Assembly: GCF_900129505.1 (NCBI RefSeq)
Contig: NZ_LT670818.1
Span: forward strand, 6,481,001 to 6,545,000
Length of the DNA: 64,000 nt
Direction of reading: 5' to 3'
Source: Bradyrhizobium erythrophlei
Lineage (GTDB): Bacteria > Pseudomonadota > Alphaproteobacteria > Rhizobiales > Xanthobacteraceae
Positions within the stretch are counted from its first letter, which is position 1. Each line of letters starts with the position of its first letter. The notes under the pieces are model-generated. The model worked only from the letters and a program-made list of their open reading frames with translations, was not told the origin of the DNA and ran no database searches. Below are positions 40,970 to 49,659 of this stretch, piece by piece. A program made the position numbers and the translations under genes.

Positions 40970-41389
40970 GGTCAGTGCGTCCTGGTGGTCACAATGCGGG
41001 GATAGCGATCGATACCGCCGTGACGGTCAACAATCCTCTAACTTCCCGGGGTCGTCGCCCCAGGTCGACAGGCCGAACGCGCGGCGTCCGGCGCCAGCCC
41101 GGCGAAGATTGGCCTGACGCTAATGCAAGTGAGAAGCATTCGTAACTGAACGCCCTCGACGCCCTCGTGGCTTGTGGCATGCCAGCGGAACCCGGGCCCT
41201 GCCCCCTGGGGACGGTTTGGCGATCGTGTCCGCGGCCTCGTCGGGCGCCCATACAAAAATTTTCCCGCGCCGAACTTTTGACCGGCGCCACGCCGTCTCG
41301 CTCGCGCAAACCCTACCGGTTTCGAGCCCTGTAACCGCTCAGTTTCCGCACGTAGCCTTCAACCACTGTAACGGGATTGAGGGCGCGAA
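40970..41389. other. intergenic region, no gene seen
   Basis: About 420 bases separating minus-strand and plus-strand gene blocks, so divergent promoters should lie here. Only low-complexity frames are present. No strong -35/-10 pair or long dyad was picked out by eye. Confidence 0.45.
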
Positions 41390-41914
41390 ATGCGATCGGC
41401 GGCACAGGCATCGGACCCGGCGCAACAGACGCGTCCGGAAAACGCTCTCGACCTAACCGTCGGCGGCGTGCTGGCCAGTTTGGAGCAAGCCGCCCGCGGA
41501 GATCACACCGCCTGGGCGCTTTCAAACGCGATGGAAAGCGTAGAAGCCCATTATCGCGACGCGAAGACTGGGCCGATTTCGACCGCGCAATGCGACGAGT
41601 TGTTGTCGGCGGTGATCCGGGCGCAGCTAGGCGCCATCAAACATCTTCCGGAATCGTATCGCCGAGAGCAGATCGACGCCGGCATGCAGGCTTTAGCGGG
41701 TCAAGTGATGCTGTGGGCTGAAACCCGCGAAAGATCAAAGCAACGAACGTGGCACGCGCTTGCCGATCTCGGCGCCTATGCGCGCATGTTTCGAAACGAT
41801 CTGCACAACATTTCGCTTGTCGAAGAGGTCGAGCGCCGAGCTTGGCAGCGGCGCGACGCCGAAATTCAAAAGCTTATGAGGCCGGACGGCCGCAGCGAAG
41901 CAGCAGGGGCCTGA
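41390..41914 (+). CDS. hypothetical protein, first of a tandem paralogue pair
   Basis: A 174-residue helical protein. Shares with the next gene the segment LLSAVIRAQLGAIKHLPESYRREQIDAGMQALAGQVMLWAE (next: LLMASVRAQTGAATHLPTDYDRASLNIGMWAMAYQITMWAE). It precedes the fibre gene, so perhaps a phage-derived structural or regulatory protein. Gap to the next gene is one base. Confidence 0.55.
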   Translation: MRSAAQASDPAQQTRPENALDLTVGGVLASLEQAARGDHTAWALSNAMESVEAHYRDAKTGPISTAQCDELLSAVIRAQLGAIKHLPESYRREQIDAGMQALAGQVMLWAETRERSKQRTWHALADLGAYARMFRNDLHNISLVEEVERRAWQRRDAEIQKLMRPDGRSEAAGA

Positions 41915-41915
41915 A

Positions 41916-42413
41916 ATGTCACGGCTTGCAAAATCTGAAATCACGGTCCCCGCAATCGCGGCTAGCAGTAGCGTCGAACGATGCATCGCATTGCTGGATA
42001 CAGCGGCGCGAGGCGAGAACGTCGCAACCGCGATGTTCGAAGCTGTAGTGATGATCCAGCGCGGTCGCGAGGATCGAGTAACAGACGGTTCGATTGACCC
42101 TGAACAGCGGGGCATGCTGCTGATGGCCTCGGTCCGAGCGCAGACGGGCGCAGCGACGCATCTACCAACCGATTACGACCGAGCGTCCCTCAACATCGGA
42201 ATGTGGGCGATGGCCTATCAAATCACGATGTGGGCAGAGAGCCTCGATAAGACATCGCGTCGAAATTCCGACGATGTTCTGGATTTTCACGACGGTGCTC
42301 GCGTTTTGCAAAACGAGCTGGAAAATATCGTGTTGCGTGAAAAGATTGCAGAGCGGGCGCGTAGTCGCCTCGCTCGGAATCTGCCGTCACACGTGCCTGT
42401 TTACAGCGTTTAG
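41916..42413 (+). CDS. hypothetical protein, second of a tandem paralogue pair
   Basis: A 165-residue paralogue of the preceding gene, with the conserved VRAQ.GA..HLP..Y core and a C-terminal helix (RVLQNELENIVLREKIAERARSR). Fourteen bases before the fibre gene on the same strand. Function unknown. Confidence 0.55.
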   Translation: MSRLAKSEITVPAIAASSSVERCIALLDTAARGENVATAMFEAVVMIQRGREDRVTDGSIDPEQRGMLLMASVRAQTGAATHLPTDYDRASLNIGMWAMAYQITMWAESLDKTSRRNSDDVLDFHDGARVLQNELENIVLREKIAERARSRLARNLPSHVPVYSV

Positions 42414-42427
42414 ACCGGCGGGACCCA

Positions 42428-44347
42428 ATGCCGTATCCCTCTCTCTACAGCATCACTTACAGCTACATGGGCTTTCAGCAGTCGCAGGGCAACAACGCGT
42501 TCCCTGGCACGCAGATCGACGCCGATCTGGATGGGCTGGCGGCGAGCGTCACCAATCTTTCCGCGTTCATGAAGACGGCCATTCGGTCAGACGGCCAACT
42601 GAACAACGGCCTAGTCACATTCGATACCTTATCTCCGAGCGTGCAGACGGCTGGGCTTGCGCCGGCAAACGCGTGGATGACGGCGACGCTGTATCTCCTG
42701 AACGCGAGCACCATTCAAGCAGGCACCCTTTATCGCTCGACTGTCGACCACACGTCCGGCGTTTTCGCGACCGATCTGGCCGCAGGAAAGTGGGTTTTTG
42801 TCGCCGCGCTCACGGCCGCATTTACGCCTGGCGCGAATCTGCAACTTGTCGGTCCTGTATTTTCCGTCATCCCGTCGCCTGCTTTTACCGCGCCTACCGC
42901 GTCGACAGCGGCTCCCGGCACCAATTCTACGCAGCTCGCGACGACCGCGTACCTGGACTCGAAACTCGCTGCAGCGAATGGTGTCGCAACGCTAGATGGT
43001 GCCGGCAAGCTAACTGCGGCGCAGATCCCGGCCGCGCTCGTTGGAGCCGTTCAGTATCAGGGGACGTGGAACGCCAGCACGAACAGCCCGGCGCTTGCGT
43101 CAGGCGTTGGCACTAAGGGCTTTTACTACAAGGTCAGTGTGGCTGGCGCGACGACGATCGACACTATCAGCCAGTGGAACATTGGTGACACGATAATATT
43201 CGACGGCACGACGTGGGATAAGATCGACGGTATCGCGAGCGAAGTCGTCTCGGTCGCCGGTCGAACCGGCGTCGTAACGCTGGCATTCACCGATATTTCC
43301 AGTCAAGCGACGTTAGCACAACTGCCAACGCTGGCCGCGAATACAGTGCTCGGCAGCATCGCTGGCGGTGCGCCGATTGCGCTCACGACCGCGCAGCACA
43401 CGTCGCTTGTCAACGCGTTCACGACCACGCTTAACGGGTTGGTTCCGAATCCGGGCACTGTGGCAAGTAAATTTCTACGCGACGACGGGAGCTGGCAGGC
43501 TGTCGCGGGCGCCGGCACGGTCACTAACGTTGCGACTGGCGTCGGCCTTAAAGGTGGGCCGATCACAGCGGGGGGTACGCTTTCGATCGATGCGTCGTAT
43601 ATGCGCGGCCGCATTTCGGGCTTGACGCTTTCGACGGCGGGCGCGTCAACAGCGTTCGGGATTGCCGCTGGCGTTGCAACTGATGGCACCAATGCCGATA
43701 TGATGTTGTTCGCGTCGGCTTACACCAAGACGACCGCAGCGTGGGCGGTTGGCAGTGCTACCGGCTCGTTTGACGGTACGGGGTCGGCACCAAGCGCCAC
43801 GGCAGGATGGTATCACGTCCATCTAATCAAGCGCCCGGACACCGGCGTTGTTGACATTCTAACTTCACTCTCTGCCGCCGCACCGACGCTGCCGGCGAAT
43901 TACACGCTGTTCCGTCGTATCGGTTCGATGAAAACCAACGGGTCGTTCCAGTGGATTAAGTTTTTGCAACAGGGAGACAGATATATTTGGGACGCGCCTG
44001 TTGGGGACGTGAACGCCTTCGCCCTGTCGACCACTTCGACCTTGCTTCCTCTTACGGTGCCACCCGGAATTTCGGTGGAGGTCACATTCCTCGGGTTTTG
44101 GACTGCAGGCACTGCCACCGCTGAGATGACGTTTCAGTCGCCGTTGACTAGCACCCAGGCATCGAATAGCCCACTTGGCAACGTATCACTGATAAACAGC
44201 GCTGCTAGTTCCAATGCCTCTGGGCAATTTACCTTTCAAACTGACACTTCTCAAAACATAAGAGCAGTTGCGGCGGGGGCCTACACTGGCCCCGCCCTAT
44301 ATGTTGTAACGCAAAGCTGGCTGGATACGAGAGGGCGCTTCCTGTGA
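42428..44347 (+). CDS. phage tail-fibre-like protein
   Basis: A 639-residue Ala/Thr/Ser/Gly-rich protein without a signal peptide. Phage-fibre marks: TTAYLDSKLAAANGVATLDGAGKLTAAQIPAA near residue 170 (repeat typical of fibre stems), FLRDDGSWQAV, and a Gly/Thr-rich central region. The C-terminal third looks like a receptor-binding head. It overlaps the next gene by 4 bases. No other virion gene is in the element. Confidence 0.75.
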   Translation: MPYPSLYSITYSYMGFQQSQGNNAFPGTQIDADLDGLAASVTNLSAFMKTAIRSDGQLNNGLVTFDTLSPSVQTAGLAPANAWMTATLYLLNASTIQAGTLYRSTVDHTSGVFATDLAAGKWVFVAALTAAFTPGANLQLVGPVFSVIPSPAFTAPTASTAAPGTNSTQLATTAYLDSKLAAANGVATLDGAGKLTAAQIPAALVGAVQYQGTWNASTNSPALASGVGTKGFYYKVSVAGATTIDTISQWNIGDTIIFDGTTWDKIDGIASEVVSVAGRTGVVTLAFTDISSQATLAQLPTLAANTVLGSIAGGAPIALTTAQHTSLVNAFTTTLNGLVPNPGTVASKFLRDDGSWQAVAGAGTVTNVATGVGLKGGPITAGGTLSIDASYMRGRISGLTLSTAGASTAFGIAAGVATDGTNADMMLFASAYTKTTAAWAVGSATGSFDGTGSAPSATAGWYHVHLIKRPDTGVVDILTSLSAAAPTLPANYTLFRRIGSMKTNGSFQWIKFLQQGDRYIWDAPVGDVNAFALSTTSTLLPLTVPPGISVEVTFLGFWTAGTATAEMTFQSPLTSTQASNSPLGNVSLINSAASSNASGQFTFQTDTSQNIRAVAAGAYTGPALYVVTQSWLDTRGRFL

Positions 44348-44721
44348 CGATGGTTTTTGTCTCGCGTGATCCTGTCACCAAGGCGATCAATGGCGTTCTG
44401 GCGAACCGCGCTGACTGCGCGCCCGAAGCTCTCGACGACGCCACTCCCGAAGTGGTCGCCTTCCTCAATCCTCCGAAACCGCAAGAGGTTCTTTCGCAAG
44501 ACCTGATGGCGCAATTCACTGCGGCCGACGCGGCGGCAATTCAGTCGGCTATCGCTGGCAATGTGCAGTTCTGGCTACTGTGGTCCGCGATGGTGGCGCA
44601 GAAAGACCCGATGTTCGTTACCAACGCGCGCTTTCTCGCGGGCTGGGCTGCGCTGATTCAGGTGCTCGGCCAACCGCGCATGGATGCGATCGCAGCCGCG
44701 CTCGGCGTGACGGTGCATTAA
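44344..44721 (+). CDS. fibre-associated hypothetical protein
   Basis: A 125-residue protein starting at a GTG overlapping the fibre stop. It begins VFVSRDPVTKAINGVLANR and contains a NVQFWLLWSAMVAQKDPMFV segment. Position straight after a fibre gene suggests a fibre-assembly or capping protein, but no known chaperone domain was recognised. Confidence 0.5.
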   Translation: MTMVFVSRDPVTKAINGVLANRADCAPEALDDATPEVVAFLNPPKPQEVLSQDLMAQFTAADAAAIQSAIAGNVQFWLLWSAMVAQKDPMFVTNARFLAGWAALIQVLGQPRMDAIAAALGVTVH

Positions 44722-44731
44722 ACTGCGGGCG

Positions 44732-44917
44732 TCAATGCTTTCTGGAATCGATCAAGGTGACAAAGCAAGGGAGGTCAAATTCGGCGCGGGAGAGTATCAG
44801 TTCGCCGCGACCAACAACAATCGCAAAGGTGTCATTGTCGCGACGTTGAAGATCGGGAACGCCGCTGGCGGTGGGGCCTCCGAAAAATAGCTGCTGGTCG
44901 ATTGTGATAGTCGCCAT
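44732..44917 (-). CDS. 61-residue hypothetical protein
   Basis: Preceded by AGGAG before the ATG at 44,917. Beta-rich: MATITIDQQLFFGGP, then AIVVGRGELILSRAEFDLPCFVTLI. Convergent with the fibre module. No family recognised. Confidence 0.55.
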   Translation of the reverse strand: MATITIDQQLFFGGPTASGVPDLQRRDNDTFAIVVGRGELILSRAEFDLPCFVTLIDSRKH

Positions 44918-45032
44918 GATTTGCCTCTCCTGCCGGGGCGGCAAGCCACCCCACGGCGTAAAGCCCCGCCGGGGTAGCTTTCGCAGTCGAACAGAGGGCT
45001 GCGTAGCGATCTTCAACGGCAGATGGAGCGCT

Positions 45033-45278
45033 GTGGGGGAGTGGCGAATCGAGTTGCGCGAGGCCGAGCTCGGCGGGGTTGTTCTCAAAGCGTGCGCGGC
45101 GGTATCCGCCTCGATCAAGTCATACATTGAAGATCGAGAGGATCACGACAAGGTGCGGAGTGAGATAACGCGCCTGGCCGACGACGTGATCGACCAAGCC
45201 GCGGCGGGTGACAAGGCGGTGCAAGACGAGGTCAAATCCTTGGTGCGCACTTTGATCAACAGCAAAAGCGTGAACTGA
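45033..45278 (+). CDS. 81-residue helical hypothetical protein
   Basis: Starts at a GTG with GGAG 7 bases upstream; the frame is open further back but reads low-complexity. Helical with charged surface (SASIKSYIEDREDHDKVRSEITRLADDVIDQ). It could be phage-related. Function unknown. Confidence 0.5.
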   Translation: MGEWRIELREAELGGVVLKACAAVSASIKSYIEDREDHDKVRSEITRLADDVIDQAAAGDKAVQDEVKSLVRTLINSKSVN

Positions 45279-45339
45279 CCCCGGGTATCAGGTAATTTGA
45301 TTGGTTCCTCGAAGCGGCGAGCCCAGCCGCGCTCTGCGG

Positions 45340-46002
45340 TCACGCGGCTGCCTGATCTTCCTTGTCGACGCCCCGAGCGACAATCTTCAGCGCGTCGTCG
45401 GGCAACGGCCGTTGCAAGGCCTTGGCTTCGTCCCACGGCGCGCGCATCCAAACGTCGCGTTCCTCTTCCGTTGTCAGGATCACCGGCATAGCCTTGGGGT
45501 GTATGGGTTCAATGATCGCGTTCGGCGCCGTGGTCAGGAAGCCGTAGACGAGGTGAGGGCCGGGGATCGGCTTGGACTTCGTGCCCCGGTCGCCCTTGAA
45601 TTCGGTCCATATCCCGCCGAAGGCGAACAGAGGTCGATCGTCATTGAGCGCAAACCACACGACGTCTTTCTTTCCGGTCGCGGGGTTGGGCTCGGGCGCA
45701 TACTCTGCGAAGCTGTTCGCCGGCACTAGGCATCGGCTTTCCGCCTTCAGCCAGCCTCGCCAGTGCGGCGAAGTGGTGTTGCGGATATTAGTGACGGGAT
45801 AACCGCCGGCGCGCGGGGGAGGCGGCATTCCCCAACGCATCATGGTCAGTTCGCGCTCGGCGCCAGCGTTGCGCACGACCGGTGCCGGGTAGTCAGGAAA
45901 GACGCCTGGCATCGGCGGGAGATTGCCGACGTAGCGGTTCATCACTCGAAAAAGAGCAATGATGGCCGCCTGGTTCGTCGTGATGCTGTAAAGGTTGCAC
46001 AC
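45340..46002 (-). CDS. SRAP-domain protein (HMCES/YedK type)
   Basis: A 220-residue protein of the SOS-response-associated peptidase family. It starts MCNLYSI with the catalytic Cys2 exposed after Met removal. Other family blocks: [35 protein letters not shown] (the Glu of the active site) and [10 protein letters not shown] with the active His. SRAP proteins crosslink to abasic sites in single-stranded DNA. Phages and islands often carry them, perhaps to protect replicating DNA. Confidence 0.9.
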   Translation of the reverse strand: MCNLYSITTNQAAIIALFRVMNRYVGNLPPMPGVFPDYPAPVVRNAGAERELTMMRWGMPPPPRAGGYPVTNIRNTTSPHWRGWLKAESRCLVPANSFAEYAPEPNPATGKKDVVWFALNDDRPLFAFGGIWTEFKGDRGTKSKPIPGPHLVYGFLTTAPNAIIEPIHPKAMPVILTTEEERDVWMRAPWDEAKALQRPLPDDALKIVARGVDKEDQAAA

Positions 46003-46130
46003 CGGTTCACCCTCTCGCTTTTCTCGGATCGAGCTTCGGCCAATTCTTGGCCGGCTTCATTCGTGCCCTTGACGGGATGTCGCGCTCCTGGCGCAAGTTG
46101 TGGTACGCTTAGCGGAAAGCAGGAGCTCCG

Positions 46131-46511
46131 ATGATGCTGCCGCCCAACGCTATATTCCGCGACCTAACCGCGCCGGTGAATAAACGGGTAGAGTACTTGC
46201 GTCGAGTTGTTCAAAATCTCGAAAGTTACGGGCCGCACCGCGAAATCATTTCTGTTCGAATGGGGGTCGCTGGTCGCGGAATCTCGCCTCACTATAAGTT
46301 CGAAACGCCTGTTGAATACTCGATAACAAATGTGGGGATCAAAGCGGCGTTCCCTGAGGCGTTTATCGTCTATCACGGCGCCAGCCATGAACAGATGACC
46401 GCCTTTGACCTAAGAGACATCAGAGATGAACACTGGAGTTCAAAAACGATGTCATATCAAGATGTCCGTAACATCCTTGGTGAAGTGCGCGCCGAACGAA
46501 AGGGTATCTGA
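46131..46511 (+). CDS. hypothetical protein, 126 residues
   Basis: An alpha/beta protein: VEYLRRVVQNLESYGPHREIISVRMGV near the start, then EYSITNVGIKAAFPEAFIVYHGA and a C-terminal helix. No domain recognised. Start ATG at 46,131 after a weak purine stretch. Confidence 0.5.
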   Translation: MMLPPNAIFRDLTAPVNKRVEYLRRVVQNLESYGPHREIISVRMGVAGRGISPHYKFETPVEYSITNVGIKAAFPEAFIVYHGASHEQMTAFDLRDIRDEHWSSKTMSYQDVRNILGEVRAERKGI

Positions 46512-46608
46512 TCCCGCTGAAGCAAAGCGCGCTGAACGCCCCAGCGCACTTGACTCCATAAGAACAAAATGAGAACATCCCGGGCGTCCAGTCAACTCGG
46601 AACACGTC

Positions 46609-46821
46609 ATGCCGCAGAGCGCCGCGCCAAATTCGCAGGGCGACGCCGACCGGCTTGAAGCCGCAACGGACCAGGCGATTGCGATCTGCGGTGGCGACGT
46701 GCGCGCCGCGCTTAAGGCGATGATCGTCGCGAACGAGTTTCTGGAATCGGAAGTGTGCGAGCTGATGCAGGCTGTTTCGCACGCCTACGCGCGTGGAAGA
46801 TTCAAAACCTATACGGGCTAA
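46609..46821 (+). CDS. 70-residue helical hypothetical protein
   Basis: Helical: ATDQAIAICGGDVRAALKAMIVANEFLESEVCELMQAVSHAYARG. I recall close relatives widely in Rhizobiales islands. It is followed 4 bases later by a small membrane protein. Confidence 0.65.
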   Translation: MPQSAAPNSQGDADRLEAATDQAIAICGGDVRAALKAMIVANEFLESEVCELMQAVSHAYARGRFKTYTG

Positions 46822-46825
46822 AGCG

Positions 46826-47011
46826 ATGGACAGCGGAAAGAACCAGGACGGTTCGAACGTGCATTACCTCAAGCGCACCAAGCGCATTCTGAGCCGCACG
46901 CGCTTGGTGATGGGCTTGCTATTGATCGTCGCCATTCCGATTTTCATCGGCCTCGCCAACAAGGCGGTACGCGAAAACGCGGAATCAATTCGACAGGGTT
47001 TCGGTCGGTAG
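46826..47011 (+). CDS. 61-residue single-span membrane protein
   Basis: The ATG at 46,826 follows the previous stop closely. A basic N-terminal half (YLKRTKRILSRTR) leads to one span (LVMGLLLIVAIPIFIGLA) and a polar end. An in-frame start at 46,793 is possible. Twelve bases before the next gene. Confidence 0.55.
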   Translation: MDSGKNQDGSNVHYLKRTKRILSRTRLVMGLLLIVAIPIFIGLANKAVRENAESIRQGFGR

Positions 47012-47022
47012 GGAGCGCGGAA

Positions 47023-47271
47023 ATGGCCGAAGTGACCTACTACGTTGCGTTGCCATTCGTCGCCAGCGATGAGGGCGTGGCGGCTGGCGAGCCTACGGAA
47101 TGCTTCAATCCAAACGCCGCGGTGATGCGCGCTGAAGCACTCTCGCGCAAAGAGGGACACGTCGGCGCGGTCGCCTTTAGCCGCACGGGTGATCCTGCCA
47201 CCGGGGATTTCAGCGACGCCAAGGTGATCAGGAAGTTCGGCGAGGTGCCGGACGATCTAAGCACGTTGTGA
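47023..47271 (+). CDS. 82-residue hypothetical protein
   Basis: A compact alpha/beta protein: MAEVTYYVALPFVASDEGV, then AAVMRAEALSRKEGHVGAVAFSRTGDP and AKVIRKFGEVPDDL. A common small protein of rhizobial accessory DNA by my recollection. Overlaps a possible start (GTGA) of the next gene. Confidence 0.65.
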   Translation: MAEVTYYVALPFVASDEGVAAGEPTECFNPNAAVMRAEALSRKEGHVGAVAFSRTGDPATGDFSDAKVIRKFGEVPDDLSTL

Positions 47272-47402
47272 CGAAGGCGTCCTCAGGCATCGAACCGATG
47301 CCCCGCGGATTAATAAGATCGGTGGATACTTTTCTGTCCGCAGCTCAGGCCCGCCCTGAGCCTGCTACGCTGAGTTTTTCACCTCAGCGAGACGTCGATC
47401 GG

Positions 47403-47942
47403 ATGACAAAGTGTCCTCGCCCGAAGGCCTTCAAAGATCAGATGTTCATGCCGAGCGATGCCGTGCTGAGGGCGGTAGGCCGCGTGGCCGCGGTGTCCGC
47501 TGGCATCGAAGATGAGCTCCACGCAATTTACTGGAAGTTGCTCTCGGTTACGGACGCTGTTGGTGTCGTGATTACGGGCGACATGCGCGTGAGCCGCCTT
47601 TGCGAGGATCTACTGAAACTTGCGAAGGCAACAAAGGTGCCGCCGCGGATTTACGACGATCTGGCGGATGTAATCGCTGATCTCAAAAGCAAGAACCAAA
47701 AGCGCAACGAGGTCATCCATTGGATATGGGATAAGGGCGGGGTCGCTCCTCCCGCCTACAAAGCCGGACGACAGAACGTCAAGTATACGGCAAAAATCGT
47801 GAATGAGCTTGCGGACGACCTCATCTGGATCGAGGCGAGACTTACGTCTCACGCGCTTACGGACAAGGGTCTACAAGACGCAAGAGCAAAGCTCGGTAGT
47901 AACGCAGACCTGTATGCACCGGCACCTTGGTTAGTGTCCTGA
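47403..47942 (+). CDS. hypothetical protein with HEPN-like RNxxxH motif
   Basis: About 179 residues from the ATG at 47,403; a GTG at 47,268 overlapping the preceding stop would add 45 residues. Helical throughout: VLRAVGRVAAVSAGIEDELHAIYWKLL, MRVSRLCEDLLKLAK, then LKSKNQKRNEVIHWIWDKGG. RNEVIH fits the RX4-6H active motif of HEPN ribonucleases, although many non-toxic relatives share such a pattern. No antitoxin-like gene is adjacent. Confidence 0.5.
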   Translation: MTKCPRPKAFKDQMFMPSDAVLRAVGRVAAVSAGIEDELHAIYWKLLSVTDAVGVVITGDMRVSRLCEDLLKLAKATKVPPRIYDDLADVIADLKSKNQKRNEVIHWIWDKGGVAPPAYKAGRQNVKYTAKIVNELADDLIWIEARLTSHALTDKGLQDARAKLGSNADLYAPAPWLVS

Positions 47943-48000
47943 CGCTCACGTCCGGGAGTGGCGCTTATCGGGCGCCAAAATCGCGCCCAGTCATTCTCGC

Positions 48001-48564
48001 CTAGGCGTACCGAGCGGGCGGCAGATCAGTCGCTATGTTTTTGGCGTTGAAGACGAAGTCCGTGCGGTACCGCGTTCGCTTCCGTAGGCGAGGCCATAGC
48101 ATCGGAAGCCAACTCCAAAAAGTACGCGGACCGTTGTACGCCGCCGACACCGTCAGGTCGATATCCTTCAGTTTGTCGTCATCAGAATGCAGATCATTCA
48201 GGCCCAGGCGGAAAAGATAGATCAGTTGCCCCGGCGCCATTTGATGGATCGGATGGCCGAATATCTCACCCCATTTTAAGAACCCGCGGCGGCTGAATTG
48301 GTCGCCGACCGTCAGCGTGATCGTCTCTGCTCGTCGGCTCCCGATATTCACCACAAAGAACGAAATGAAAATGTCCTGGTGCCGGTGCTCCGATGCCGAA
48401 ACCTTCACACCCTTCAAAAGTTGGCGCTCGGGAAGGTGCTGTACCGGGCCGAAATCGTTGTGGACTTCAAAATAAAATTCGAGTTCCGGCCGGCTCCTTT
48501 GAACAGCGACGTTTAGACCCACGCGCAGCGCGTTGGCCGCCGCTGATGCTGCAGCAAATTCCAC
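48001..48564 (-). CDS. hypothetical protein, 187 residues
   Basis: Has the beta-rich pattern of a cytoplasmic sensor-like domain: LEFYFEVHNDFGPV, ISFFVVNIGSRRAETITLTVGDQF, and IHQMAPGQLIYLFRLGLND. No membrane span. The N-terminal Ala-rich helix may continue a coiled coil. It converges with the 47,403 gene. Confidence 0.5.
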   Translation of the reverse strand: MEFAAASAAANALRVGLNVAVQRSRPELEFYFEVHNDFGPVQHLPERQLLKGVKVSASEHRHQDIFISFFVVNIGSRRAETITLTVGDQFSRRGFLKWGEIFGHPIHQMAPGQLIYLFRLGLNDLHSDDDKLKDIDLTVSAAYNGPRTFWSWLPMLWPRLRKRTRYRTDFVFNAKNIATDLPPARYA

Positions 48565-48717
48565 GGTTGGCCTCGAAATGCTCGAATCGGTGTCAGCATA
48601 GAGGCTCGGCTAGGGCTGAGATTCGAGCAACGTCCAAATGCTCACCTGGCCGGTTATTCACACGGCAACGGCGGGAATCGATCGGGACGGCCGCCTCCGC
48701 GAAGCAGATCAAATCCG

Positions 48718-49119
48718 CTACTCGCTGGCAAACAAAGAGCGTAAGCCTTGCAGCCGTTTTGACCTAAAGCACTCGGGGTCATCGACCGGTTCGTACAGAC
48801 ATCCCAACCTTAGAGGCGTCGCCAAGACGTAGCCGTTTCGCTTCATACAAGCTGTCAGTAAAGTGGATCGGCCAAGCCACGCGGATCGGCAGCCCAGTTG
48901 GTTGACACCCGTGGCGCACTCGTTGAATTTTACTCTTGTGACCCCGTCCATATTGAGTTGCCTCAAGAGCAGCGTCGGTTCGATATCGGCCGCACACGCT
49001 TCGAGTTGTTCATTCGCAGAACAACCCGCGAGCATCGCGGCTACGCTGACAAGAACGAGACTGCGTCGAAAGCGTCCAACAACGGCCGACGCCCAAGCTA
49101 CAAAATTAATCTTCTGCAT
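48718..49119 (-). CDS. putative lipoprotein
   Basis: A 133-residue protein with a basic N-terminus, one hydrophobic segment (SLVLVSVAAMLAGC) ending in a lipobox, and six more cysteines in the mature part (ACAADIE, ECATG, GCRS, ACMKR, GCLYE, ECFR) that could form three disulfides. Probably outer-membrane or periplasmic. No family recognised. Confidence 0.55.
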   Translation of the reverse strand: MQKINFVAWASAVVGRFRRSLVLVSVAAMLAGCSANEQLEACAADIEPTLLLRQLNMDGVTRVKFNECATGVNQLGCRSAWLGRSTLLTACMKRNGYVLATPLRLGCLYEPVDDPECFRSKRLQGLRSLFASE

Positions 49120-49244
49120 ATTTCCCCCTTTCCCGAAAACCCGCGAGCTTAAATCGAGTGCGGCCGTGAGGATAGCGGTCGAAAGGCTTGCGTGGTGCTG
49201 TGGCCCTCCACATCTGCAAATCCAGACAGAGTTAGGAGTCGCGC

Positions 49245-49484
49245 ATGCCCCGGAGAGACGGACCGACGACGATCAGCAACCGCAGTGCCCATGACCTCGG
49301 CTTCGATTACCGGCCGCGTTCAGGCAAGCAGATGAATGCTGACGTTCAGGACCGGCATGCCGCCGAAGAGCTTCGCCGGATGGTGCAGCAAAACCCCGAC
49401 TACGGCCCCAGAATCGGGCGGCTGCGAAAGCTGCCGGCTCGCGAAATTCTTCGGATCGTACGGGACGAAGAGCAGCAGAACTGA
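49245..49484 (+). CDS. 79-residue hypothetical protein
   Basis: A charged helical protein: AAEELRRMVQQNPDYGPRIGRLRKLPAREILRIVRDEEQ at the C-terminus. Basic N-terminal part. Start ATG at 49,245. Followed by the tRNA-Val fragment region. Confidence 0.5.
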   Translation: MPRRDGPTTISNRSAHDLGFDYRPRSGKQMNADVQDRHAAEELRRMVQQNPDYGPRIGRLRKLPAREILRIVRDEEQQN

Positions 49485-49593
49485 CGGTTTCTGATCATCA
49501 ATTTTCCGTGGGCTTACGTTCCCGCCACAGGTGCCCGTTGTGTGAGACGCCACTGTGGGAAAACCCGGGGAGGGCGCAGAAACCCTTTAAAAA

Positions 49594-49642
49594 TGGTGGA
49601 CGCACAAGGGATCGAACCTTGGACCTCTCCCGTGTGAAGGGC
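49594..49642 (-). repeat. 3' fragment of a tRNA-Val(CAC)-like gene, possible old attachment site
   Basis: Minus strand: anticodon-loop TTCACAC, variable AGAGGTC, T-arm CAAGGTTCGATCCCTTG, acceptor half TGCGTCC and ACCA. No 5' half is present upstream. This is the same kind of remnant as the left attachment site of this element, but from another tRNA. It lies 18 bases after the HIRAN gene stop. Confidence 0.65.
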
Positions 49643-49659
49643 GTCGCAAGGCCTCGCGG

